Counted from the stretch's first letter, positions 16,685 to 26,001 are shown. The stretch: 64,000 nt of DNA from Phycisphaerae bacterium (GCA_028277645.1 JANQFV010000021.1:1-64000); one strand, 5' to 3'. Numbers and translations are program-made. Notes: a model not told the origin generated them from the sequence alone.

Positions 16685-17680
16685 CTACCAGCCAGGGGCC
16701 CAGAGATACAGCAGTTGCGGCGAAGGGCCGGTCAGCCAGTCGGGCAACTCTACATTCACGATGTTGACGGCCGGCGCGTCGTGTCGGGCGTAGACGTTCG
16801 GGCGGTAGGCCAGCGGACGGGCGTACTGCACGATCTTGACGGCGTGATCGATTCCTGCGGCCGTCTTTGCCGCGGCGATCGCGTCTTTGAGGTCGCCGAC
16901 TTCGTCCACGAGGCCCAGTTCTTTTGCCTCCGGACCGAGGAATACGCGGCCGTCGGCCAACTCGCGCGCCTGGGCCTCGTCGAGCCCGGGTCGGCCCGCG
17001 ACGACGACGTTCACAAAACGTGTGTACATTCCGTCGACCAGATGCTCGAAGAGTTCCCGATCCTCCGGCTCCAGTGTCCGAAACATGGAGCCGGTGTCTT
17101 TCATCGCGCCGCTCTTGACGACGTTCATTGCGACGCCGAGCTTCTGCATCGTTCCGGTGAACTCGGGCAGCAGCATGATCACGCCGATGCTGCCGGTGAT
17201 TGTCGTGGGATGGGCGTAGATCCTGTCGGCGGCACAGGCGAGGTAGTATCCACCCGATGCTGCGACATCGAGCATAGCGGCGAGCACGGGTTTGCCGGTG
17301 CGTTTGCGAAAATTCTGAAGCTCGGCGTGCATCAGATCTGACGCGGTGACGGTGCCGCCGGGTGAGTTGATGCGAATGACAACGGCCCGCACGTTCCGAT
17401 CGCGTGCGGCGCGGTCGAGCTTCTCGACGAACAGCGAGACCGGGTTCTCGCCAGGCGTACCGAGCAAAGACGTCTGGCGACCATTCTGCAGTGCGCCGTC
17501 GACGTCGATCAGGGCGATCTTCTTCGTTGCCCAGATGCTCTCGCGGCGCAAGACGTTTTCCCGGAGATCCGGCCGGGTGCGCATGGGCGTCACGAGAAAC
17601 GACGTCGGCGCGCAGCCGGAGAGCACTGAAGCCGCTGCGACGAGCAGGATAATCTGACGCAGCATACGCAGTGTGAACAC
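16685..17680 (-). CDS. sppA: Signal peptide peptidase SppA-type serine protease, lipoprotein
   Basis: A short-form SppA of about 331 residues that degrades cleaved signal peptides or membrane fragments. The lipoprotein signal ends VLSGC. The S49 fold carries RINSPGG, the nucleophile Ser in AASGGYYLA and the general-base Lys in VKSGAMKD. A GAGGT lies 8 bases before GTG 17680, while ATG 17665 (starting MLRQIIL) has none, so I chose the GTG; either is possible. First gene of the run leading into the lipid A genes, divergent from the zincin gene. Confidence 0.88.
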   Translation of the reverse strand: MFTLRMLRQIILLVAAASVLSGCAPTSFLVTPMRTRPDLRENVLRRESIWATKKIALIDVDGALQNGRQTSLLGTPGENPVSLFVEKLDRAARDRNVRAVVIRINSPGGTVTASDLMHAELQNFRKRTGKPVLAAMLDVAASGGYYLACAADRIYAHPTTITGSIGVIMLLPEFTGTMQKLGVAMNVVKSGAMKDTGSMFRTLEPEDRELFEHLVDGMYTRFVNVVVAGRPGLDEAQARELADGRVFLGPEAKELGLVDEVGDLKDAIAAAKTAAGIDHAVKIVQYARPLAYRPNVYARHDAPAVNIVNVELPDWLTGPSPQLLYLWAPGW

Positions 17681-17782
17681 GCTGGGTACCTCGCTTCGAG
17701 GACAAAATTGGCCGGGACCGGCGGGCGTTCTATACTCCCTGCGACGGGCGTGCAGTCCCTGGACCGGAGCATTGGTTGACGG

Positions 17783-18157
17783 ATGATACACACTACGAAA
17801 TCGGAATTCGACCGGGCGGTTGAACTGGCCGTATCCGAGGTGCCGGAGGAGTTTCAGCAGTACCTGGAGAACGTGGTGATCGAGGTGCGCGATCGACCGG
17901 ACCACCAGCTCCTGAACGAGCACGACATTCCGCCGGACACGCTAGGTCTGTATGTTGGCATACCGTTAGGGGAAAAGGGACCCGAACTGGCCCCGACGCC
18001 GATGCCGGATCGCATCCTGATATTTCGCGACAATCTGTGCAGCATGTGCGACGATTTCGATGAGCTGATCGATGAGATTCGCGTTACAGTGCTGCACGAG
18101 ATCGGCCATCATTTCGGGCTGGACGAAGACCGTTTGTCGGAACTGGGCTATGGGTAG
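17783..18157 (+). CDS. Minimal zincin-like metallopeptidase
   Basis: A 124-residue cytoplasmic protein of the small zincin family. The zinc motif HEIGHHFGLDE (HExxH followed by a third ligand) is at residues 105-115, close to the C-terminus, and the N-terminal part (VPEEFQQYLENVVIEVRDRP) is typical of this family. The family is widespread, short and poorly characterised; protease activity has been inferred rather than shown widely. No RBS is obvious. It is followed 30 bp later by the squalene-cyclase-repeat gene. Confidence 0.85.
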   Translation: MIHTTKSEFDRAVELAVSEVPEEFQQYLENVVIEVRDRPDHQLLNEHDIPPDTLGLYVGIPLGEKGPELAPTPMPDRILIFRDNLCSMCDDFDELIDEIRVTVLHEIGHHFGLDEDRLSELGYG

Positions 18158-18187
18158 GGCGGACGCAGATCAGACAGGGAGGTTCGC

Positions 18188-19321
18188 GTGCGAAACTTTC
18201 GATTGACAGCGGTGAGCGCCGTGCTGGTCACCGGTGTGATCTGCTGCGTGGCGCAAGTACCGGACAGACCAAAGACAGTGGATCAGGCGGCGGAGATGCG
18301 GCGCCGGGCGGCGAAGTTCCTCATCTCAGTCCAGGAGAAGGACGGAGGATGGGTCTCACAGAGCGGGCCAGGGATTTCCTGTCTGGTGCTCAGAGCGCTT
18401 GCCCAGGAGCCGGAGATCGGCGCGAGGCACATCGCGGTGCGCCGCGGCGTCGAGTTTGTGTTGAAGTATCAGCACGAAGACGGCGGCATCTACTCGTCCG
18501 AGGGATTGCTCAAGAACTACGAGAGCAGCGTGGCGTTGTCGCTGTTCAGCGTGCTGAAGGACGACCAGTACGCCGACGCGATAGGGAAGCTCCAAGCGTT
18601 CCTCAAGGGCCTCCAGTGGGACGAGAGCGAGGAAAAGTCGATTGACGATCCGTGGTATGGTGGAGCCGGCTATGGACGCCATGGGCGGCCCGATTTGTCC
18701 AACACGCAGATGATGCTCGAAGCGCTGCGCGACAGCGGATTGCCACCAACTGACCCCACGTACAAGAAAGCGCTGATTTTCATTCAACGCTGCCAGATGT
18801 TGGGCGAGACGAATGACCTCGCGCTAGCCAAGGGTGCTACGCAGGGTGGTTTCATCTATACGCCACACGGGACTGGTGAGAGCAAGGCCGGCACGATGGA
18901 AGTGGACGGTCGCAAGGAGCTGCGTTGTTACGGGTCGATGACCTACGCGGGCTTCAAGAGCATGCTCTACGCGGGGCTGAGCAAGGATGACCCGCGCGTG
19001 CAGGCCGCGCTGGGCTGGATTCGTTCACATTGGACGCTGGAGTACAACCCGAACATGCCCGAGCGGCAGTCGCAGGAAGGGCTGTACTATTACTACCATG
19101 TTTTTGCACGCGCACTGGACGCTTATGGTGCTCCAGTTATTGAGGCCTCAGACGGGAAGAAGCATGATTGGCGCGCAGAGCTGGTGGAGACACTGAAGAG
19201 CAAGCAGCGCCCGGACGGCAGTTGGGTGAACGAGGAGGATCGCTGGATGGAGGGCATGCCGCCGTTGACGACGGCGTATTCGATGTTGGCGCTCCAGGCG
19301 GCGTTTCCGGAGAACCCGTAG
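18188..19321 (+). CDS. Exported prenyltransferase/squalene-cyclase-repeat protein
   Basis: The 377-residue protein starts at GTG 18188 behind GGGAGG. It has a signal peptide (residues 7-22) and an alpha/alpha-toroid built from squalene-cyclase type repeats with QW-like motifs: QEKDGGWVSQ, QHEDGGIYSS and QRPDGSWVNEEDRW. It lacks the DXDD catalytic motif of hopene cyclases, and being exported it is unlikely to be a terpene cyclase. Similar exported proteins are common in Planctomycetes, with unknown function. It is convergent with recJ, and a palindrome sits between the two stops. Confidence 0.85.
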   Translation: MRNFRLTAVSAVLVTGVICCVAQVPDRPKTVDQAAEMRRRAAKFLISVQEKDGGWVSQSGPGISCLVLRALAQEPEIGARHIAVRRGVEFVLKYQHEDGGIYSSEGLLKNYESSVALSLFSVLKDDQYADAIGKLQAFLKGLQWDESEEKSIDDPWYGGAGYGRHGRPDLSNTQMMLEALRDSGLPPTDPTYKKALIFIQRCQMLGETNDLALAKGATQGGFIYTPHGTGESKAGTMEVDGRKELRCYGSMTYAGFKSMLYAGLSKDDPRVQAALGWIRSHWTLEYNPNMPERQSQEGLYYYYHVFARALDAYGAPVIEASDGKKHDWRAELVETLKSKQRPDGSWVNEEDRWMEGMPPLTTAYSMLALQAAFPENP

Positions 19322-19364
19322 CGTCCCGTCCCTGTGCCGGACTTCGGATGCAGTGTTCGTACGA

Positions 19365-19386
19365 CGGCCGACAGGGGCGTCGGCCG
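19365..19386. repeat. Palindrome CGGCCGAC-n6-GTCGGCCG between convergent genes
   Basis: A perfect 8-bp inverted repeat lying between the stops of the squalene-cyclase-repeat gene (19321) and recJ (19387), followed by CTACG like the palindrome at 14642. There is no T-run on either side. It may act as a bidirectional stop structure, but it reads like one of the interspersed repeats of this genome. Confidence 0.6.
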
Positions 19387-21162
19387 CTACGCGTCCGCCG
19401 GTTTCCAGTCCAGAACTTTGAGCTCCGCGCTGCGCCGACCATTCCACTCGTTGATGATTGGTTCGAACGCGAGTCGCACGTGGCGGTGCTCGCCAAGTTG
19501 CTCGGCCTGCGCGCCCATGCCGAAAGCGATCGCTTTTCGGTACGTGCGCCCGTCGCGGACAGTGAACTGGAGGTGTGTTCCGTTGCGGCCGACGACGCGT
19601 GGTGCGTCGGGTAACTCGACCGGCGTGGTGGCGAACCGTGGGCGCGGATTGCCCTCGCCGAACGGGGCCATGCGCTCGAGTGCGTCCACCACTTCGACGG
19701 ACAACGCGGCCAGGGGGATCTCGTCATCCAGCCGCAATTGCGGGCGGAGGTCCGCAAGCGTGAGCCGCTGTATGGCCTCGCGCTGGAACGCGTCGGCGAA
19801 CGCGTCGATTCGATCGGTCCTCACGCGCAGTCCCGCCGCCATCGCGTGGCCACCATGACTCTCAAGATGCTCCGAGCACGCCCCGAGCACTTCGTGGAGC
19901 GGAAAGTGCCGCACGCTGCGGCCGGAGCCCTGGCCGACACCGTGTTCGAGGGCGATCAGCACCGTGGGGCGGCAGAAGCGGTCGACCAGGCGTGAGGCAA
20001 CGATGCCGATCACGCCGGGATGCCAATCGTCGCTGGCGAGCACGATGCCGCGCGAGCTGTCGCGGTGCAGCCCCTTCTCGACCACGAGTGCCTCGGCCTG
20101 CTTGACGATCTTCCGCTCGACTTCCTGTCGTTTGCGATTCTGGGCATCGAGCGTTGTCGCGATCTCGCGGGCCCGATCGGAGTCGGCGCGCGTGAAGAGC
20201 TCGACCGCCAGCCGCGCGTGGCCCATGCGTCCGATCGCGTTCAAACGCGGTGCGAGGCGGAAACCGACGTCGAAGTCGTCGTACTTGCGTTTGTCGGTCA
20301 GGCCGGCGACCTCGATCAGCGCCTTTAGTCCGACGTTGCTGGTGTGGCACAGTTGGTGCAGGCCGAACGTCGTGATGATGCGGTTCTCGCCGGTCAGCGG
20401 CACAACGTCCGCGATCAATCCCAACGCGGCGAACGCCGTCGCGTCGAGCAGGAACTCACGAAACTCCGGCTTGACGCGGTCAGCGCCGGACAATTCCTGT
20501 CCCAATGCCCAGGCGATCTTCAGCGCGACGCCCGCGCCGGACAGGTTCGGATTCGGACTGTCGCTGCAGGCCGAGGGATGCACGAGCACGCTGGCGTCTG
20601 GGAGCTGTTCCCGCGGCTCGTGATGATCGGTAACGATGATGTCCAGGCCGAGCTCGCGGGCGCGGGCAACTGACTCGACCGCCGTAACGCCGCAATCGAC
20701 GGTGATCACCAGGCCAGCGCCGTCGGCGGCAATCTTTTCCAGCGCCTCGCGATTGAGGCCGTAGCCCTCTTCGAGTCGGCTCGGGATGTAGAACTGCACG
20801 TCGCCACCGGCGAGCGTCAGCGCGTGCCAGAGAATCGCGGTGGCGGTGATGCCGTCAACGTCGTAGTCGCCGTAGATGACGATGCATTTCTTGGCGCGCA
20901 CCGATTCGGCCAACAGGCGCGCCGCCTCAGGGGCGCCGGGCAGGGCTTCCGGCGGATGGGGCTTGAACTCAGGATTGAGAAACGGCCGCACGTCGGCCGC
21001 CTGAGTCACACCACGGAGCAGCAGCACCTGTGCGAGCAGTGGGGCGATGCCGGCGTCGGCGGCCAGTCGATCGCGGTCGGTGTGTGGCGCCGCGATGTGC
21101 CAGTCGCGTTCGAGCCGGCTGTCGGCGGCGGTGTCCTTACCAGTCTGCGCAACAACGTCCAT
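19387..21162 (-). CDS. recJ: Single-stranded-DNA-specific exonuclease RecJ
   Basis: The 591-residue RecJ is a 5'-3' exonuclease on single-stranded DNA in recombination and mismatch repair. DHH phosphoesterase motifs are in order: VIYGDYDVDGITA near residue 97, VDCGV, then VTDHHEP near residue 178, all metal ligands. The DHHA1 domain carries SGRSVRHF and GGHAMAAG around residues 415-460, and the OB-fold follows to the C-terminus. The length is normal. It lies about 60 bp upstream of nothing on its strand except mtnP, which is further 5'; the two may be co-transcribed. Confidence 0.94.
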   Translation of the reverse strand: MDVVAQTGKDTAADSRLERDWHIAAPHTDRDRLAADAGIAPLLAQVLLLRGVTQAADVRPFLNPEFKPHPPEALPGAPEAARLLAESVRAKKCIVIYGDYDVDGITATAILWHALTLAGGDVQFYIPSRLEEGYGLNREALEKIAADGAGLVITVDCGVTAVESVARARELGLDIIVTDHHEPREQLPDASVLVHPSACSDSPNPNLSGAGVALKIAWALGQELSGADRVKPEFREFLLDATAFAALGLIADVVPLTGENRIITTFGLHQLCHTSNVGLKALIEVAGLTDKRKYDDFDVGFRLAPRLNAIGRMGHARLAVELFTRADSDRAREIATTLDAQNRKRQEVERKIVKQAEALVVEKGLHRDSSRGIVLASDDWHPGVIGIVASRLVDRFCRPTVLIALEHGVGQGSGRSVRHFPLHEVLGACSEHLESHGGHAMAAGLRVRTDRIDAFADAFQREAIQRLTLADLRPQLRLDDEIPLAALSVEVVDALERMAPFGEGNPRPRFATTPVELPDAPRVVGRNGTHLQFTVRDGRTYRKAIAFGMGAQAEQLGEHRHVRLAFEPIINEWNGRRSAELKVLDWKPADA

Positions 21163-21219
21163 GTGATACGCTCAGCTTCTGTTCACCCAACCAAACTACG
21201 GCGTCGCGCGAATTACGCC

Positions 21220-22101
21220 TCAACGAAACTCGATGTACCGCTCCAGCAGGATTCCGTATTGGTCAACCACGTCCGGCGTCAACTCTGCCGGGTCCGTCCA
21301 GACTGCCAGATCGAGGCCGCTGTGAATTGGCGTCTCGCCGATCGGCTCGCGTGCGAAGATCTCGATCGCGGAGCGGATCAGGTCGAGGGCATTATTCGTC
21401 GCAGCCTTCAGATGGCCGATGATCTCGGACAGCAGGGCTTGACGCGACAGACTCGGATCGTGCGGCTTCCAGCAGTCGTAGTCCGTGGCTAGCGCGACTA
21501 GGGCATAGCTGATCTCTGCCTCGCGGGCCAGCTTGGCCTCGGGCATGCAGGTCATGCCGATGAGGTCGCCGCCCCACATGCGGTGCATGCGCGACTCGGC
21601 CACGGTGCTGAACGCCGGGCCTTCCATGCACACGTACGTGGCGCCATCGTGGACGGTCGTGTCCGCGCAGTCCGCAACCGAGAGCAGCAGCTTCCGAAGT
21701 GCCGGACAGAACGGCTCGGCGAACTCGACGTGGACCGCCAGTCCCTCGTCATAGAACGTCGGCGTGCGGCGATACGTCTTGTCGATAACCTGGTCGGGAA
21801 TCACGAGGTGTCGCGGTTCGATCTCGTTCTTCAGCGAGCCGACCGCGCCGCTGGCGATGATGTATTTCACGCCCAGCGATTTGAGCGCGTAGATGTTCGC
21901 GCGGTAGTTGACCTGCGACGGGCTGATCATGTGACCTTCGCCGTGCCGGGCGAGCAGGGCCACCTGCACGCCGTGCCATTCGACCATGCGAATCGGCCCG
22001 GAAGGTTCGCCGAAAGGCGTCGGCACGTTGAACTCCGCCCCGCCAAGCTCTTCGCCGAAGAGTTTCTCGCCCAAACCTGTGCCACCGATGATACCGATCA
22101 T
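21220..22101 (-). CDS. mtnP: S-methyl-5'-thioadenosine phosphorylase
   Basis: The 293-residue enzyme cleaves methylthioadenosine with phosphate in methionine salvage. The N-terminal IIGGTGLGE, the phosphate site LLARHGEGH with SQVNYRAN, VCMEGPAFST near residue 165 and IGMTCMPEAKLAREAE near residue 185 are all characteristic. The sequence NYRANI and the TCMPEA choice favour MTA phosphorylase over purine nucleoside phosphorylase. It is followed 57 bp later by recJ on the same strand. No other salvage genes are nearby. Confidence 0.9.
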   Translation of the reverse strand: MIGIIGGTGLGEKLFGEELGGAEFNVPTPFGEPSGPIRMVEWHGVQVALLARHGEGHMISPSQVNYRANIYALKSLGVKYIIASGAVGSLKNEIEPRHLVIPDQVIDKTYRRTPTFYDEGLAVHVEFAEPFCPALRKLLLSVADCADTTVHDGATYVCMEGPAFSTVAESRMHRMWGGDLIGMTCMPEAKLAREAEISYALVALATDYDCWKPHDPSLSRQALLSEIIGHLKAATNNALDLIRSAIEIFAREPIGETPIHSGLDLAVWTDPAELTPDVVDQYGILLERYIEFR

Positions 22102-22403
22102 TCGAAACGTCTCCGATTTCTCTGCGCCAAAGCGTCTTATACCAGAATACGGTCGGAGGTTCTTGCGCCCAGCCGCTCAATCGTCGGATCTGGACGAACT
22201 ATGTATCCTGGCTGGCGCGTGTTGGCGATGTACGCCGTGCTGATCGTCGTTTGGAGGGAGCGGCAATCTGAGTCGTGTCTGGCGGCAGAGCACGACGCTA
22301 TGCAGAGAGTTGCCGGCTCCGCGGGTTGGTGCCCTTGCACTTCGGGCGAAGCCGACAACTCTCAATCGATAGCTAGCTACGACGTTCGAACGATACCCCG
22401 GTG
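22102..22403. other. Intergenic region with a large hairpin, no gene seen
   Basis: About 300 bp between mtnP (which starts at 22101 on the minus strand and reads away) and the stop of the 748-residue gene. Apart from the hairpin at 22305-22363 I see no gene or RNA motif. It must hold the mtnP promoter, but I cannot pick out a convincing one. Confidence 0.5.
22305..22363. repeat. Large imperfect hairpin downstream of the 748-residue gene
   Basis: The outer arms GAGAGTTG and CAACTCTC pair perfectly; after one C-A mismatch the stem continues with CGGCT/AGCCG. Inside, GCCC and GGGC can pair to form a second hairpin. The stem totals 13 pairs over 59 nt. It begins 41 bp past the stop of the gene that ends at 22404 but has no T-tract, so it is not a standard intrinsic terminator. 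Confidence 0.6.
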
Positions 22404-24650
22404 CTACTCTTCCTTGTTCGGAGCGAGGGCGAAGGCTCGGAGGTCGTAAGCGTCGTACGCGGAGATCGCGTGCCAGCCGTTGGTAGCCTTGGCCCACACG
22501 CTGAGCGATTCGGCGAAGGCACCCTCGTCGCAGTTCTTCCCCAGCAGGGCGGTGACTGCGAAGTCGTTGGTGAAGTTACCGCTGCCATCACCCGCGTACG
22601 GGGATGCTGTCGTTGCTCCTACTTCCTGCCAACCGGATCCGGTGTTCGCCAGCCAGCCATAACCGCGTTTGATCTTGAACCAGAAGACGGCGTGGTCGTC
22701 CGGTTGTTGTGCCTTGAAGGAGATGGTGACCACGTCACCGGCGTCGTAGCGCAGGAGCCCGCAAGTGCCAGCCGTCTCACTTCCGATGGCGGGTTCGGCA
22801 ATTGATGCCTTGCAGGCGCGGTTGTCGATGTGCAGGTGGAACACGAAACCGTTGTTGTCGATCTCGGCCGCGGTGGCGTTCCGAGCCTCAACCGTCTCGC
22901 CATCGCTGGCGTATCCAGTGGGCACGATGAACTCGAACGTCCCCGGCCCCGGTGGAATGCGATTGACGTCCTCGTCGTAAACCTCGAGCTTGATTTCGTA
23001 CTTGCCGGCTGCGGCCGCCACTCCGCCGGGCAGGTCAAATGATCTTAGAAACCCACTGAAGATGTCGGCAAACCACTCGTCGATTGGCCATCTGGTCGTG
23101 GCGTTCGAGTCCGAGGGGGCCGGTGGATCGTGCGGCTTGAACTCGTACAGCGGGATTCCCTTCACCACGGTTGGACCAAGCTTGTACGCGGGAAAGACGG
23201 GCGGCACGCCCGGGCGCTCTTCGACGTAGTGACGTACGACCGGCTCACTGAGATCGTGCCAGTTGCTGGTTCCGGCCTTGCGGTAGCGCCAGCGGTAGTA
23301 GGCCGGCTTGTGCGCTCCCGTGAGCGGGATGTCGCTCGAGTGGCCGTGTCGGAACCCCAGGCGCGTGCCGGACGGACTGCCGAAGGGCGCATCCACGATG
23401 CTGACGGGATTGCTGGCAGGACCGCGGTTGTAGTCCGTCTTTCCGTTGGACTTGATCCGGTAAAGCTGAGTGCCACCTACTGCAAAGGGCATCACCCACC
23501 GCGTTACACCCGGCGGCGGGTTCACCGGTTGAGTGGGCACGCACGTTCTGGCCGCGGGATCCGTTACTTCCAGTACGACTTCGGTACCGCATTCGTAGTT
23601 CCAGTGGGTGTGGCAGGCCACGCCCGGGTTGTATACGACGTGTAGTGCGCCGTTGATGCACTGCCAGGCTTTGAAGTACAAGTCAGGCTTGTCGCCGAAA
23701 CAGTGATACCAGATGGTCGTCTGGAAGCGGCCCTGCTCATCGGTGGGTGTACACGTGATCCAGTCCTTGTGGTAGTAGTGGCTCAACCACTTAAGCTGTG
23801 GCAGGCAGAGGACGTAAAGCAGCTTGCTCGCTACGCTCATCAGCGCCTGGCGCAGATGCGGGGCCGAGATAGCGTTGAACACCGGCTCGAGGTCGGTCCG
23901 GAGCTGGTGGCGCGGCAGCATGTCCTCGATTTTGGCCTCGAAGGAAGCCGCGGCGTGCTCATAGGGCGGCGGAGGTCCCGGCTGCGGATGGGGGCCGTCG
24001 GGCCAGGGCTCAGGCGGCCAGACGCGCGGCGGATGCTCATGTTCCAGTTTATCGAGCACGAACCGCAAGTCATTACGCAGGCGATACAATTCGTGCTCTG
24101 CCAGCTGCAAGATCACATACGGGAAGCTGTCCACCTCGTAGATGCAGACGCACGCACCACAGACACCAAGCTCTTTCGTCGTGCCGTCCGGCAACGTCAG
24201 ACGCTTCACCAGGCGACCACGTACGACGCACGGGCACATGAGCCACTTCTTCCAGTCGGGCGGCAAAACCGCAATGTCAAGGTGCTCTTCTGCTGTGCGC
24301 AACCGAATCCGCTTCTCGTACGCACCTCGGCGGACCAGAGTGGACGGCAGCGGGGTCTTGCGCGGCCCTGCCTCCTTCGGCAGCATGTCGCGCATCCAGG
24401 CTGGAACCTCTTCCTCCTTCTCCGATAACGGTGGCCCGAACAAAATTCGCGCGGTGGTGCCCCGCAGTTCCTCGGGCAGTTTCAGTTTTACGGAATCTCC
24501 CTCCCAGGGAGCACACGTCACAAACTGTCCCGTCTGGTCAAACACGTACACCTGGAAGTTCGGTAGCTTCTCGTCTTCGATCTGTTCTAGTCGCACCGTG
24601 ACTTTGAGGCGTAGGGGATCAGGTTTCTTCGATTCACTCGCACTATTCAC
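22404..24650 (-). CDS. Large hypothetical protein, multi-domain beta-rich
   Basis: A 748-residue protein without signal peptide or TM segments. Residues 130-180 hold a Cys-rich patch (C139, C141, C164, C167, C169) around PCVVRGRLVKR and YEVDSFPYVI, which reads like a carboxypeptidase-regulatory or transthyretin-like beta-sandwich. A Pro-rich linker lies near residue 230 and a helical stretch near 255-295. The C-terminal 200 residues look beta-rich and end in an ATNGW segment. I recall similar large proteins of unknown function in other phyla but cannot name a family. It is isolated by 300-480-bp gaps on both sides, typical of an acquired gene. No function is proposed. Confidence 0.8.
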   Translation of the reverse strand: MNSASESKKPDPLRLKVTVRLEQIEDEKLPNFQVYVFDQTGQFVTCAPWEGDSVKLKLPEELRGTTARILFGPPLSEKEEEVPAWMRDMLPKEAGPRKTPLPSTLVRRGAYEKRIRLRTAEEHLDIAVLPPDWKKWLMCPCVVRGRLVKRLTLPDGTTKELGVCGACVCIYEVDSFPYVILQLAEHELYRLRNDLRFVLDKLEHEHPPRVWPPEPWPDGPHPQPGPPPPYEHAAASFEAKIEDMLPRHQLRTDLEPVFNAISAPHLRQALMSVASKLLYVLCLPQLKWLSHYYHKDWITCTPTDEQGRFQTTIWYHCFGDKPDLYFKAWQCINGALHVVYNPGVACHTHWNYECGTEVVLEVTDPAARTCVPTQPVNPPPGVTRWVMPFAVGGTQLYRIKSNGKTDYNRGPASNPVSIVDAPFGSPSGTRLGFRHGHSSDIPLTGAHKPAYYRWRYRKAGTSNWHDLSEPVVRHYVEERPGVPPVFPAYKLGPTVVKGIPLYEFKPHDPPAPSDSNATTRWPIDEWFADIFSGFLRSFDLPGGVAAAAGKYEIKLEVYDEDVNRIPPGPGTFEFIVPTGYASDGETVEARNATAAEIDNNGFVFHLHIDNRACKASIAEPAIGSETAGTCGLLRYDAGDVVTISFKAQQPDDHAVFWFKIKRGYGWLANTGSGWQEVGATTASPYAGDGSGNFTNDFAVTALLGKNCDEGAFAESLSVWAKATNGWHAISAYDAYDLRAFALAPNKEE

Positions 24651-25134
24651 GGTAGTCTCCTATGTGCACTTTGAAGCCATTCAACTACTTCCAATTCGCA
24701 AAGCACGCATTGTGTGTAGATTCTGTAGCCTGCACCTCCTCTCAATCGATATGCCCCGCGGTGGCAGATTAGCCACCCAGCCGAACTTCCCTACGATCAT
24801 GATACTCCCGACCGAGGTCTTTCTGCAAAGGGTAATGCGCAATGCGTGGACGCACTGTCAATCGCGTCGTCGATCAACTGCGCCGGTCTCTCGATACTTC
24901 GCAGATTGCGCATGACGTCCGTACGTTACGAACCTGACAAGAACGCAAGGTGCGCACGAGACTAAAACGTGCTACGCGGTGGTCGGATGTGCAACACTCT
25001 TACTGGAAACCACGTAGTTGTGGGTTGTGAAGTCAGGTAGATCCGCTTGCCAATTGGTAGTGAAGATGTTGCGCGGCGTGAGCTAATGGAGGCTTGGAAT
25101 CAGTAGTATGGCTTGTTCAGAACGGGGGTTAGGC
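24651..25134. other. 480-bp intergenic region, relatively AT-rich, no gene recognised
   Basis: This stretch lies between the start of the 748-residue gene and the stop of mqnD. It is visibly poorer in GC than its surroundings and codes for nothing convincing; a 36-codon open stretch around 24965-25075 (minus) lacks a start codon. The promoter of the 748-residue gene should be in its left part. It marks one edge of what may be an inserted segment. Confidence 0.5.
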
Positions 25135-25965
25135 TTAGATGAAGTCAACGACCGACGAGTCGGGAACAAGGCCCGCGGCGGCGCCGTCGCGTAGCAATCG
25201 TCGGACGGCTTCGCGGCCGCGGTCGCCGTAGTCGAGCGTCCACTCATTGACGTACATGCCGACGAAGCGGTCGGCGAGTTGCTGGTCGAGCCCGCGGCCG
25301 AATTGCAGGGCGTACTTCACGGCTTCGTCACGGTTGTCCAGGCCGTATTGGATGCTCGCCCGGATGATGCGGGCGATCTCGCGGCAGTGATCGGGGCCGA
25401 GATCACGCCGAATCGCGTTTCCGCCGAGTGGGAGGGGCAGGCCGGTACGTTCCTTCCACCACACGCCGAGGTCGACGACCAGGTGCAGTCCGTGTTTTTC
25501 GTACGTGAGCTGACCTTCGTGAATCAGCAGGCCGGCGTCGACGCGGCCGGCGACCACCTCGTCCGGAATCTGGTCGAACATCACGACACGCGGCTCGAAC
25601 GCGCCCTTGCCCAGCGCAAGCTGGAGCGTGAGGAAGGCTGTCGTCATCTTTCCGGGAATGCCGATGGTCATGCCCTTTAGCTCTTCCAGGGTCGTCGGCG
25701 AACGCGTGACGACCATCGGGCCGTAGTCGTCGCCCATGCTCGATCCGCAGGCGGTCAACGCATACCTGTCGGCGACGTGCGGGTAGGCGTGGATGCTGAT
25801 CGCTGTGACTTCGTACTCGCCGCGCAAGGCGCGGTCGTTGAGCGACTGAATGTCCTCGAGAATGTGCTCAAACTGGTATGGTCCCGGGCCGACGCCGCCC
25901 TGGGACAGGCCGTAGAACATGAACGCGTCGTCAGGATCGGGGCTATGCGCGAGGCGAATGAGCAT
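25135..25965 (-). CDS. mqnD: 1,4-dihydroxy-6-naphthoate synthase (futalosine pathway)
   Basis: The 276-residue MqnD converts cyclic dehypoxanthinyl futalosine to 1,4-dihydroxy-6-naphthoate in the alternative menaquinone route. The periplasmic-binding-protein-like fold is recognisable from HSPDPDDAFMFYGL at the N-terminus, AISIHAYPH and GIPGKMTTAFLTLQL, all diagnostic for MqnD. The start is ATG 25965 with AGGAA before it; the upstream frame is not conserved-looking. The other mqn genes are elsewhere. This indicates menaquinone-based respiration. Confidence 0.92.
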   Translation of the reverse strand: MLIRLAHSPDPDDAFMFYGLSQGGVGPGPYQFEHILEDIQSLNDRALRGEYEVTAISIHAYPHVADRYALTACGSSMGDDYGPMVVTRSPTTLEELKGMTIGIPGKMTTAFLTLQLALGKGAFEPRVVMFDQIPDEVVAGRVDAGLLIHEGQLTYEKHGLHLVVDLGVWWKERTGLPLPLGGNAIRRDLGPDHCREIARIIRASIQYGLDNRDEAVKYALQFGRGLDQQLADRFVGMYVNEWTLDYGDRGREAVRRLLRDGAAAGLVPDSSVVDFI

Positions 25966-26001
25966 GCGGGGTTCCTGGCGGCAACACGACGTACGTAAGC
26001 G

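Noticed and set aside
16677..17705. Upstream extension of the amidotransferase frame to 535 codons
   Set aside because: The added part is Arg-rich, lies within sppA in another frame, and the amidotransferase begins exactly at MVLLIDNYDSF with normal length.
24965..25075. 36-codon protein-like stretch on the minus strand in the gap before mqnD
   Set aside because: No start codon, bounded by stops, and no similarity that I could name; kept only as a note in the intergenic entry.
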